Assembly: GCF_018449795.1 (NCBI RefSeq)
Contig: NZ_JAAVVE010000032.1
Location: forward strand, 1-49,506
Length of the DNA: 49,506 bases
Reading direction: 5' to 3'
Source: Sphingomonas sp. dw_22
GTDB taxonomy: Bacteria; Pseudomonadota; Alphaproteobacteria; Sphingomonadales; Sphingomonadaceae
Shown: in pieces, positions 37,073 through 45,078 of the stretch
Layout of the letters: every line of letters begins with the position of its first letter
Position numbering within the stretch: position 1 is the first letter of the stretch
Notes under the pieces: generated by a model
What the model was told of the DNA's origin: nothing
Database searches by the model: none
What the model saw: the letters and a program-made list of their open reading frames with translations, nothing else
Position numbers and translations under genes: made by a program

Positions 37073-37873
37073 ATGAACTTCACCCACTACAATCTGGGCC
37101 ACCTCGATCGGGGGAGCATGGTCGTCGTGACCTTGAGCGGGAGCGCCGCGAACGTCCGTCTGATGGATGGCTCGAACTTGAGCAGCTACAAGTCGGGGCG
37201 TCAGCACCGATATATCGGGGGTCTCGCCAGAAGTTCTCCCGTCAGACTGCAGGTTCCGCATTCTGGCAACTGGCATGTCGCGGTGGACATGCAGGGCCTG
37301 CGCGGCACCGTCCGGTCGGGCGTCCAGGTCGTTAGGGGAGAGGCGCTTCGGCCGCTGCCGACGATCAATGAGGCACCCCTTGGAAGCGTCCCCACCCTCG
37401 TGCGGGATGCTGACCACGATCTTGCTCCCACAGCGGAAGGCCCCGACGGTCGGGTTTTCGATGTCTTCATTTCGCACGCCTCGGAGGACAAGGATGACGT
37501 GGTGCGGCCGTTGGCGAACGCGCTGCGCGAGGCTGGCCTGTCGGTTTGGTACGACGAGTTCGAACTCCGCATCGGCGACAGCCTGCGACGGAAGATCGAT
37601 CGGGGTCTGGGCAGCAGCCGCTTTGGGGTCGTCGTGCTGTCTCAGGCCTTCTTCGGCAAGGGATGGCCCGAGTACGAATTGGACGGCCTTGTGACGCGAG
37701 CGGTGTCTGGCGATCAGATCCTCCTGCCCGTCTGGCACAATGTATCGAAGAGTGAGGTGATTGGGTATTCGCCCTCGCTCGCCGACCGGCTCGCGCGAAG
37801 CACCAGCACACATACCGTCGAAGAGATCGCCCGCGAGATCGCCGAGGTGGTGTGCCTGCCGAAAGCCGCCTGA
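37073..37873 (+). CDS. DUF1883-TIR domain protein
   Basis: A 266-residue two-domain protein. Residues about 1-90 are DUF1883 (THYNLGHLDRGSMVVVTLSG, NVRLMDGSNLSSYKSG, YIGGLARSSPVRLQVP, WHVAVDMQGLRGTVRS), a beta-rich module. Residues about 127-265 are a TIR domain starting VFDVFISHASEDKDDVV, with LSVWYDEFELRIGDSLR. GWPEYELDGL carries Glu202, the position of the NAD-cleaving glutamate in SARM1-like TIRs. By analogy it may deplete NAD or make a signal upon infection. An AGGAGG site precedes the start. Confidence 0.88.
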   Translation: MNFTHYNLGHLDRGSMVVVTLSGSAANVRLMDGSNLSSYKSGRQHRYIGGLARSSPVRLQVPHSGNWHVAVDMQGLRGTVRSGVQVVRGEALRPLPTINEAPLGSVPTLVRDADHDLAPTAEGPDGRVFDVFISHASEDKDDVVRPLANALREAGLSVWYDEFELRIGDSLRRKIDRGLGSSRFGVVVLSQAFFGKGWPEYELDGLVTRAVSGDQILLPVWHNVSKSEVIGYSPSLADRLARSTSTHTVEEIAREIAEVVCLPKAA

Positions 37874-37899
37874 AGAGGATGATTTCGGGAGGGTTCGAG

Positions 37900-38097
37900 A
37901 TGAGAAAGCAGGTCGAGGACGAGTGGAATGGCTGGGATGGCGATACGGTCGTCAAACTCACCGATGGTTCGGTATGGCGTCAGGACGAATATCACTATGA
38001 GTATCGCTACTCCTACCGGCCCCAAGTCACACTCGCCGCCAACTTGATGCACGTCGATGGCATGAGCCGCGCCATCCGCGTTCGTAGGATAGACTAG
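37900..38097 (+). CDS. 65-aa hypothetical protein, tandem paralogue A
   Basis: A small protein rich in Trp and Tyr: WNGWDGDTVVKLTDGSVWRQ, YHYEYRYSYRP, then MHVDGMSRAIRVRRI. The pattern reads like a compact five-strand SH3-like barrel. GGGAGGG precedes the ATG at 37900. It is 26 bp after the TIR gene and is a full-length paralogue of the next gene. Function unknown. Confidence 0.7.
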   Translation: MRKQVEDEWNGWDGDTVVKLTDGSVWRQDEYHYEYRYSYRPQVTLAANLMHVDGMSRAIRVRRID

Positions 38098-38108
38098 GAG
38101 CAATCACC

Positions 38109-38306
38109 ATGCAGTCGCGCGTTGAAGGAGCCTGGACGGGTTGGAGCGGGGATACGATAGTCAGGCTGGCGAACGGATCAGTATGGCGCCAAGACCAGTA
38201 CTACTATAGATATCAATACAAGTATCGCCCGCGCGTCATCGTGGATGGCCGACAGATGCATGTTGAGGGCATGCCCAAAGCCGTTCGGGTGCGACGTATC
38301 GGCTGA
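38109..38306 (+). CDS. 65-aa hypothetical protein, tandem paralogue B
   Basis: Same length and pattern as the preceding gene (WTGWSGDTIVRLANGSVWRQ, YYYRYQYKYRP, MHVEGMPKAVRVRRI). About half of its residues match by eye. It starts 11 bp after paralogue A. Retention of two diverged copies suggests distinct roles, perhaps as partner or ligand binders of the TIR or nuclease proteins. Confidence 0.7.
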   Translation: MQSRVEGAWTGWSGDTIVRLANGSVWRQDQYYYRYQYKYRPRVIVDGRQMHVEGMPKAVRVRRIG

Positions 38307-38390
38307 TGAGGACGTAATAAGTCTAGAACGAATTGGGACAAGGCAGGCGTTATTCCAGCACACAATTTAGCCTGCGTTCCCCCTAGGTAG

Positions 38391-38612
38391 AGAAGTAACA
38401 CGATCAGCATTTTCGATCGTGACGCAAATCTCATCGCATGGCTCAACAATAGCGGGACGCGCCTGTTTGATACGGATATGAATTGGCTCGCGTATGTCGC
38501 TGGCGCCCATTTGTGGTACGCCCGGTCGCGCGCAGGCGGGGTAACGTTCTTGCGCCGGGTCCGGACATGGCCGCAGCCTGAGAAGCTTGCCACGCCAGTG
38601 CACGCTCGATGA
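38391..38612 (+). pseudogene. Possible small beta-rich protein fragment without clear start
   Basis: An open frame of 73 codons reads ISIFDRDANLIAWLNN, GTRLFDTDMNWLAYVAGAHLW and a basic tail, then stops at 38610-38612. The repeated F-D-x-x-x-x-x-A-W/Y pattern resembles the 4-fold beta-flower proteins. No ATG, GTG or TTG precedes the conserved part, so the gene is broken or uses an unusual start. A hairpin CACGATC-N9-GATCGTG (38399-38421) overlaps its beginning. Confidence 0.35.
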
Positions 38613-38628
38613 GGGGAGACGTTTCAAA

Positions 38629-39501
38629 GTGGATATTAGCCCGGTAACGATGGCGAGTAGCGCTGATCCCCTGACCCCGTTGGAGCGCGATCGCTCGAAT
38701 TTCGTCCGCGGATTGGTGCAGCGGCGCGAGGACGCCGTGAGCCCGCCCGCTCGCTATGGGCGGCCGACGCCAAAGCGAATCGTGCAGTTCTGGGATGACC
38801 TCGAGCGCCTTCCGCCAGACGTCGAGAATTGTATGAAGTCGTGGAGGCAGCTGGAGCGTGCTGGCTTCGAAATAGAGGTATTCGATAGGGACGCCGCTCG
38901 ATCCTTCATCAGCGCTCGCCTTGGAGCGCGCTATGAAGCTGCGTTTGACAGGTGCTACCACCCGTCCATGATGTCGGATTACTTCCGCTATTCATATGTA
39001 ATGGTCGAAGGCGGCTTCTACATCGATGCCGACGACGTCTACTACGATGCACCGATCGGCCATCTCTTTGAGGATGGCCGCCTTAAGCTCCAGCCGTTTT
39101 GCTACGACGTCCCGACGGGACAGATGGTGGAACCATCGATATTCACCGAGCCGGGCGCGGACCAGCCAGGTTGGATCTTCTATTTTAACACCACCCCTCT
39201 CATCGCAGCGGCTCAACACCCGATTGTCGAGAGGGCGCTGCTGAACGCAACGGCATCACTGGAAGCGAATCCTTCGAACCTTCTGCCAGAAGTCCAATCC
39301 TCGACCGGGCCGGGAAATCTGACCCGGTCCGTCTTCGAGATTATCAGCGAAGCAAGGTCATCGGAATCATTCCTAGTCGCGCACGACTGGGAGATGATCT
39401 CGACCAGCAAGTGGCCGCTTAGCTACCGCAATGATTCACGAAATTGGCGTCTCTCCAACCAGCAGGAATATCGCGCGGCATCGTCGTTGGAGGGGCGATG
39501 A
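38629..39501 (+). CDS. DXD-type (OCH1/Gly_transf_sug-like) glycosyltransferase
   Basis: A 290-residue GT-A glycosyltransferase: PKRIVQFWDDLERLPPDV, SDYFRYSYVMVEGGFYIDADDVYY (the DAD metal motif), then a C-terminal region WEMISTSKWPL. The family transfers sugars from nucleotide donors onto glycans. The GTG at 38629 has GAGGGGAGA 9 bases upstream; ATG 38650 has none. It overlaps the next gene by four bases, opening a coupled three-gene operon. Donor and acceptor unknown. Confidence 0.8.
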   Translation: MDISPVTMASSADPLTPLERDRSNFVRGLVQRREDAVSPPARYGRPTPKRIVQFWDDLERLPPDVENCMKSWRQLERAGFEIEVFDRDAARSFISARLGARYEAAFDRCYHPSMMSDYFRYSYVMVEGGFYIDADDVYYDAPIGHLFEDGRLKLQPFCYDVPTGQMVEPSIFTEPGADQPGWIFYFNTTPLIAAAQHPIVERALLNATASLEANPSNLLPEVQSSTGPGNLTRSVFEIISEARSSESFLVAHDWEMISTSKWPLSYRNDSRNWRLSNQQEYRAASSLEGR

Positions 39502-41714
39502 ATCCGCTTCGCAAGCCCGCAGTGACTCTCCGCTGGATTTTCCGAGTCGCCTACAGTCTTCGCAGGCTCCTCCCCAAGCAGACGGTGAACTGCTTCGGGC
39601 CTCGCCAAGGCCACGAAGATTGCACCATCGGGAAAATCTACGTGATCAACCTGTACCGAGAGCCTCGACGATGGTCGCGTGTGAAAGACGAGCTTGGACG
39701 CATCCAGGACCGCCTTGGCGACGATCTCCGCAGGCTAACTGAACGATATGCTGCTGTCGACGCGAGGAACTTCTCAAACGGTTCTCCCGAAGACGGCGAG
39801 GTCGATCCGCACTACACTTTGTCCGACCAGCTCTTCGTGGAACCGCAGCCAAGGACACTCCCGACGCGGTTTGAGCTGGAAGCTCCCATCGCGATGACAG
39901 CAGCAGAAGTTGCTGTCGCACGGTCGCATATCGCGGTTTGGAAGCGCGTTGCCGAAGGGGCCGAGGAATATGCACTCGTCCTCGAGGACGACGTATGGTT
40001 CCACCCAAGCTTCGCGCGAGATCTGGACCAGGCTTGGCAGGACTTGAGGAGCGCCGATGAAGGGGCCGGCGGCGTCGACATTGTCTATGTCTCGTACATG
40101 GAGGCGACGAACGGCGCCCCAAAGGCCTTTCTCTCAAGCCACGTATTCAAACCAGAACGGGGACTATGGTACCTGTCGGGGTACATCCTCTCGCGACGCG
40201 GGGCGCGCAAGCTCCTCGACGCGCTGCCCTGCCGCGGCCCGGTCGATCTTTGGATCAATCACCAGTTCAGCAGGCTGAACGTGTTCGCTACCAAACGCTC
40301 GATCGTGCGCCAGCGAAGGGATAGCATATCGACAAATACCTACTCCATTCTACCTGCACTCTCCGGAATCGGTGCCATCAATAGCGAGGGTGCAGCGCTA
40401 TTCCACGCTCGTCCGCCTGGCGCCCCCGTGATTGGCTTTGGACCGCCCGGATCGGGCCAATCATCGCTCGCAATGGCGTTGTCCATGCTTGGCTATGCAT
40501 GCTGCAGCGACTTGCGGCGATTGCCGGCGCTCGAGTGGAATCGGCTCCGAGCGGGAAGCGCCGATCGCGCATTTGGCGCCTATGTCAACGTGGGGTCGCT
40601 CACGACAGAGACCGAGCATCTCCGCAATCTGTATCCGCACGCCAAGTTCGTCATAACGACGCGCTCGAGCGGTGCGGACGATCCGGTCGTACGCGAGCTG
40701 CTAGCACGGCTTGAGGGCGCGGACGTCGCCTTGCTTGAAACCGGCAAGGCCGATGCTTGGCGGGTGCTGTGCGAACATCTCAGATGCGTGCCACCTCTAA
40801 GCCCATTCCCCCGCCTCGATGACCTTGGGCAACGCGACATCGTCGAAGTGCGGAGCGAAAGAGTCCTGCTCCCGGTACCTGCCAAATCGAAGTGGGATCG
40901 CTCGCCGTGGATCGTTGGGCCAAAGCATGATGATTGGGCGGGCATACAGGTCGCGACCGAGGATTGCGGCGGATGGGTCGATATCGATTGTGGCGAGGGG
41001 ATCGACCCACGGCGTTGGGTTGCACGGTCGGATACCTTTACCGGCAACCTCGCATTGTTCCGCGACTTGAACGTCGAGTATGATAGCGCCGAGGGGGCGA
41101 CGTTGCAGGTCCGCCAAGAAGACCTTGGCGTGCGAGGATATAGTGCAGGGGCCATCACGAGCCACACTGACTATCTTTTCGGTAGGTTTGAGGCCGTTTT
41201 CCAAGCATCTGGCGTGCCGGGGGTGGTCACCGGCTTCTTCCTCCATCGGAATTCACCCCACCAGGAAATCGACATCGAAATCGCGGGGAATAGGCCGAAC
41301 CGCTTGCTCGTGAACGTCTTCTACAATCCGGGCGAGGACGGCGCCCGGTTCGACTATGGCTATCGAGGCTGCCCATACCATATCGATCTAGGCTTCGACG
41401 CTTCGAAGGGTCTTCACCGATATGCGATCGAATGGACACCCCATGAGATCCGTTGGCTGGTAGACGGCATCCTCGTCCATCGACGCGTGCTTTGGAATCC
41501 AACCCCCATCCCCCACCTGCCGATGAAATTGCACCTCAACGCTTGGCCATCCCGGGCCTCGCAGCTCGCAGGACGCCTTAAAAATCACCGCCTGCCGGCC
41601 ACGGTTCGGGTGAGGTCGATAAACGTCCGTGGATACGGGCCACTCTTGCCGGAATCGCATCCCCGAGCCGAAAGCGGCCCGGATGGGTCGATCGTCGAGG
41701 CAGTGCCGGCATGA
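39498..41714 (+). CDS. GT25 / sulfotransferase-like / GH16 triple-domain protein
   Basis: A 738-residue fusion. About 45-270 is a family 25 glycosyltransferase (KIYVINLYREPRRW, AEVAVARSHIAVWK, ALVLEDDVWFHP). About 305-450 looks like a sulfotransferase: P-loop VIGFGPPGSGQSSLAMALSMLGY, then YPHAKFVITTRSSG as the 3'-phosphate site, and a final LRCVPPLSPFPRL. About 470-720 is a GH16 jelly roll with the catalytic signature QEIDIEIAG (Glu about 591 and 595) and IEWTPHEIRWLVDG. It thus joins sugar addition, possible sulfation and glycan cleavage or transfer. GGAGGGG precedes the ATG at 39498. Whether the sulfotransferase part is active is uncertain. Confidence 0.8.
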   Translation: MNPLRKPAVTLRWIFRVAYSLRRLLPKQTVNCFGPRQGHEDCTIGKIYVINLYREPRRWSRVKDELGRIQDRLGDDLRRLTERYAAVDARNFSNGSPEDGEVDPHYTLSDQLFVEPQPRTLPTRFELEAPIAMTAAEVAVARSHIAVWKRVAEGAEEYALVLEDDVWFHPSFARDLDQAWQDLRSADEGAGGVDIVYVSYMEATNGAPKAFLSSHVFKPERGLWYLSGYILSRRGARKLLDALPCRGPVDLWINHQFSRLNVFATKRSIVRQRRDSISTNTYSILPALSGIGAINSEGAALFHARPPGAPVIGFGPPGSGQSSLAMALSMLGYACCSDLRRLPALEWNRLRAGSADRAFGAYVNVGSLTTETEHLRNLYPHAKFVITTRSSGADDPVVRELLARLEGADVALLETGKADAWRVLCEHLRCVPPLSPFPRLDDLGQRDIVEVRSERVLLPVPAKSKWDRSPWIVGPKHDDWAGIQVATEDCGGWVDIDCGEGIDPRRWVARSDTFTGNLALFRDLNVEYDSAEGATLQVRQEDLGVRGYSAGAITSHTDYLFGRFEAVFQASGVPGVVTGFFLHRNSPHQEIDIEIAGNRPNRLLVNVFYNPGEDGARFDYGYRGCPYHIDLGFDASKGLHRYAIEWTPHEIRWLVDGILVHRRVLWNPTPIPHLPMKLHLNAWPSRASQLAGRLKNHRLPATVRVRSINVRGYGPLLPESHPRAESGPDGSIVEAVPA

Positions 41715-43342
41715 GGATACTTTCCTATAATCCCGGCCATGACGGGGCATTTGCCTACATCGAGGACGGCCGCTTGGTCTTCTCCCTGGAAGCTGAGAAG
41801 GGGTCGGGATACCGGCATTCTGCAGTGACTGTCCCCGACGCCTTTGATGCCCTTGGTGAGCTCGCTAGCGTTCCCGACGTCTTGTGCAAGGGTGGTTGGT
41901 GGCAAGACGGACCACCCCAAGCGGGAGGGTCCACGGTTGGCTATCATGGCTTGGAAGCCGGCAAGGTCCGCGCCGGCCGGAAACGGTTCCTCGGGAAGGA
42001 AATCGATATCTTTTTTTCCTCGCATGAACGGTCACATCTGCTGTGCGCGTTCGGGATGTCGAGCCTTCCAAAGGGCACTCCGTGCTACGCATTGCTCTGG
42101 GAGGGCAACATCGGCGCCTTCTACGACATTAGTGCCGAGCTACACATCACGAAGTTAGCGACCGTAGTACCGGAGCCAGGGCATCGCTACGCAATGCTCT
42201 ATGCAATAGCAGACCCAACTTTCGACAAGCGCAACGCGGAATATTCAAGGCTTTCGGATGCCGGCAAGTTGATGGCGCTTGCCTCATTCTCGAGGCGAAC
42301 GCAGGCAACTGGCGACGAAGAACTGATCACGGACTTCTTGTTGCAGGATCGCGAGCACCTCAAGCCGCGTGACTGCGAGGCCCTCAAAGACCTCATCCAT
42401 TACAATGTTGGGCTTGATGACCAGGAATTCCGGAATTTTGCCGGCATCTTCAGCGATCGGCTGTTCGACCGATTTCACCAATTTGCCAAATCTAACTTGA
42501 AGAGAGGCATGCCCCTGCTGATTGCGGGCGGGTGCGGCCTCAACTGCGATTGGAATTCCAAATGGCGGGAATCTGGCCTGTTCAGCGAGGTATTCGTGCC
42601 TCCGGTCGCCAACGACTCGGGTTCGGCAATTGGCACCGCCATCGATGCCCAGTTCCACTTCGCGGGTGAGCCGAAAATATCGTGGGATGTGTATTCAGGC
42701 CTGCCCTTTGCGCACGACGAACCTATCGATCGCGCCGAGTTCGATAAGTTCGAATCTAGCGTCACCACCGTGGCGGCGATGTTGGCATCCGACCTCATCC
42801 TAGGATGGGTGAGCGGGAGGTATGAGATAGGTCCGCGCGCGCTTGGAAACCGCTCCATATTGGCTGCGCCGTTCAAGGACAGCACCCGGGAGCGCTTGAA
42901 CATGATCAAGCAGCGTGAACAATTTCGCCCGATCGCGCCAGTTTGCTTGGAGGACGATGCTGAGCAATGGTTTGGGTGCAAGCAGCCAAGCCCCTTCATG
43001 CTTTACACCTATCGGGCGTCGACGACCGACCTTGCGGCCGTCACCCATGTGAACCGCACCGCTCGCATCCAAACTGTATCCGAGCTAACCAACCGCCCCC
43101 TGTTCGAATTGATAACTACTTTCAAGGCTCTAACGGGATTTGGCGTGCTGTGTAACACTTCTCTTAATTTCAAGCATAAAGGCTTCATCAATAGCGCATC
43201 GGATTTGTCCACATATACCTTGCAGCATCATCTCGACGGATTTGTCATCGACGGGCAAATCTACATGCGCAAGTCATCGACCAGTTACCAAGCTTATCTT
43301 CGCGATCGTTCGGAGCGTGTTCGTGGCGGCCCTGCAAATTGA
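41711..43342 (+). CDS. NodU/TobZ-family carbamoyltransferase
   Basis: A 543-residue O-carbamoyltransferase. The N-terminal Kae1-like ATPase domain starts RILSYNPGHDGAFAYIEDGRLVFSLEAEK. The C-terminal YrdC-like part shows GRYEIGPRALGNRSILAAP, REQFRPIAPVCLEDD and CNTSLNFKHKG. The family moves a carbamoyl group from carbamoyl phosphate onto hydroxyls of sugars or antibiotics. Its ATG overlaps the previous stop (ATGA). With the two glycosyl enzymes it suggests carbamoylation of a surface or exported glycan. Confidence 0.92.
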   Translation: MRILSYNPGHDGAFAYIEDGRLVFSLEAEKGSGYRHSAVTVPDAFDALGELASVPDVLCKGGWWQDGPPQAGGSTVGYHGLEAGKVRAGRKRFLGKEIDIFFSSHERSHLLCAFGMSSLPKGTPCYALLWEGNIGAFYDISAELHITKLATVVPEPGHRYAMLYAIADPTFDKRNAEYSRLSDAGKLMALASFSRRTQATGDEELITDFLLQDREHLKPRDCEALKDLIHYNVGLDDQEFRNFAGIFSDRLFDRFHQFAKSNLKRGMPLLIAGGCGLNCDWNSKWRESGLFSEVFVPPVANDSGSAIGTAIDAQFHFAGEPKISWDVYSGLPFAHDEPIDRAEFDKFESSVTTVAAMLASDLILGWVSGRYEIGPRALGNRSILAAPFKDSTRERLNMIKQREQFRPIAPVCLEDDAEQWFGCKQPSPFMLYTYRASTTDLAAVTHVNRTARIQTVSELTNRPLFELITTFKALTGFGVLCNTSLNFKHKGFINSASDLSTYTLQHHLDGFVIDGQIYMRKSSTSYQAYLRDRSERVRGGPAN

Positions 43343-43938
43343 TGACCCGTTTACTCGACCGCTTCGTCGTATTGAGGCTCCTATCCGATGACTATGATGC
43401 GCGGTACCGATGGGAATGAGCTAGACGCCAGCGTCGATATAGGAGGAATGCCGTGATATTGCAAAGTCGGAGTGGTGTTTCCTTCAACCGGGACTAGGTC
43501 CAAGCCTAAGCCTTCCTGTTTAATGTCCGATTCCGGGGAGCCGCAAATTACGCGTAAACCACCGCTTGTGGGCGCGAAGCTGATCCGCCGACTAAAAGTC
43601 CGGAGCGTCCGCTTTGCCCGGCCGAGTGCTCAAAAGCGGACATTCCGGACTGTCCGACATGTCAGTCGTTCGTGTCTTGACCACATCCACCATCAACAAA
43701 CGACCGCTTTCAGGATTGACGATACAACCGGTGAACGACCGATATTGGGAGCAGAGGAGCCGCGACGATGCGGCTAAACGAACGGCCGAAAACGCGATGC
43801 CGGCGCTGTAAAGTAGCCAGGCTGCCTCTCCCCAAAAATCGGTCATCTCCTCGATTCTCACGCCCGCCGTCGCACACATCGAGACTCGCGCTTCGGTACA
43901 CACATTCAGATCTCCGCGTGCGCGGCATATCTATTGCC
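43343..43938. other. Intergenic region with an inverted repeat
   Basis: Nearly 600 bases between the carbamoyltransferase and tniQ. Short frames exist on both strands (for example 43592-43903 reverse) but none is recognisable or has a start signal. The only structure is the imperfect 19-bp inverted repeat at 43597-43651. Confidence 0.5.
43597..43651. repeat. 19-bp inverted repeat between glycan operon and tniQ
   Basis: AGTCCGGAGCGTCCGCTTT (43597-43615) and AAAGCGGACATTCCGGACT (43633-43651) are complementary at 17 of 19 positions with 17 bases between. TGTCCGACATGTCAG follows directly. It may be a transposon-end relic, a transposase site or a terminator. Confidence 0.5.
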
Positions 43939-45075
43939 CTATAGGCGAAGTTCGATAGTCGCTGCGCTTAGCCGTTCTCGCACCTGTGTCGGCCAATTGA
44001 TCGAACGCTCAAGCAGCCGACGCACGTCGTAGATCGCCAAGTGACTGACCATCCATTCGAGCGAGCCGCGCCACTTCATGAAGGGCCTCAAAATTGGCGA
44101 CGTCGCGAGCTCGAGGTCTATGGACAACGCTTTGCAAACGTCCTCGTCGCCGATGATCGCCAGGATCGCGCCGATCACGGTCGCTCGCCAGTAAGGCGAA
44201 AGCGCGCAAAGCTTATGATCCATGTCGGGGAGATGAGGCAGCCGGTCGTATCGCCATGCACTGTTCTTGAGCCAGAACCCCTCGATCGGTAGCAAGAGGG
44301 AATATGAGCGGCGCGTGCACAAGGCATAGCCGATATCGTCGACGAGGGAGAGCAGCTCGTCGGCTGAAGCGTTTCCACACCATCTCGAAGAGGGTGCCCG
44401 CCCACCGAGCGCGGTAATGAGGTCGACCTCAAAGGCCAATTGCAGGTCGCGGGCGCGGGCAAGTCGCCGAGGACCATAACGTTCTTCCCCGCCAGGTTGC
44501 GCCACCGATCGCCCGCAGAAGCGACACACCAAGCGTGTACGCGCGCCCTCCGCTGTATGGATCGGCCGCCGTTCAGCGCCACACGCACAGTGGTTCGTGA
44601 GACGATGCTTGTGCCGATGGCAGTATCCGACACACGCCAGCGTCCATTCTAGGTGGATGTATTGCTGGCCCGTGCGGGCATAGTCCTCTGTCACGCAGAG
44701 GTCGCACCAACCCCACGCGAACTCCTCAGTGTATATGTCCTCCTCGGCCCACGGGTTTCGCCCAAAACTTCTCTGTGCGAACCAGTATTTGGGCGGTCGA
44801 GGGTGCCCCGCAGCCGCGTCGAGACAAGTGACGTCGGATGGTCTCAGCCGAGCGGCTGCAGCCAGACATGCTTTGTGTCGGGCCGGCATACGCCAGTCGA
44901 TTTCCGTTCGAGGCCCGAGTGGCGGCGCCGGAATTAGGCTCCAAGCAAGCTCGCTACACGTCATTTCGTATCGACAGGCGATCCGCGACAACCAGGACGA
45001 CATGATCTCGCCGGGGCACGGGCGAGGCGCGAACGGTAGGAGGATAGTCGGCCCGGCGGTGCTTGAATCCGCCAT
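43939..45075 (-). CDS. tniQ: TniQ family transposition protein
   Basis: A 378-residue TniQ/TnsD-like target-site protein. It shows PFAPRPCPGEIMSSWLSRIA at the start and a zinc region CDLCVTEDY, HRHKHRLTNHCACG and CRFCG (about 125-195), with a helical C-terminus. It works with TniA and TniB to choose insertion sites in Tn5053/Tn7-type elements. It starts 3 bp after the tniB stop. No resolvase (tniR) or tnsA is nearby. Confidence 0.9.
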   Translation of the reverse strand: MADSSTAGPTILLPFAPRPCPGEIMSSWLSRIACRYEMTCSELAWSLIPAPPLGPRTEIDWRMPARHKACLAAAARLRPSDVTCLDAAAGHPRPPKYWFAQRSFGRNPWAEEDIYTEEFAWGWCDLCVTEDYARTGQQYIHLEWTLACVGYCHRHKHRLTNHCACGAERRPIHTAEGARTRLVCRFCGRSVAQPGGEERYGPRRLARARDLQLAFEVDLITALGGRAPSSRWCGNASADELLSLVDDIGYALCTRRSYSLLLPIEGFWLKNSAWRYDRLPHLPDMDHKLCALSPYWRATVIGAILAIIGDEDVCKALSIDLELATSPILRPFMKWRGSLEWMVSHLAIYDVRRLLERSINWPTQVRERLSAATIELRL

Positions 45076-45078
45076 GCA

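Noticed and set aside
43592..43903. 103-codon reverse frame upstream of tniQ
   Set aside because: Crosses an inverted repeat and has no start signal or recognisable protein; probably non-coding.
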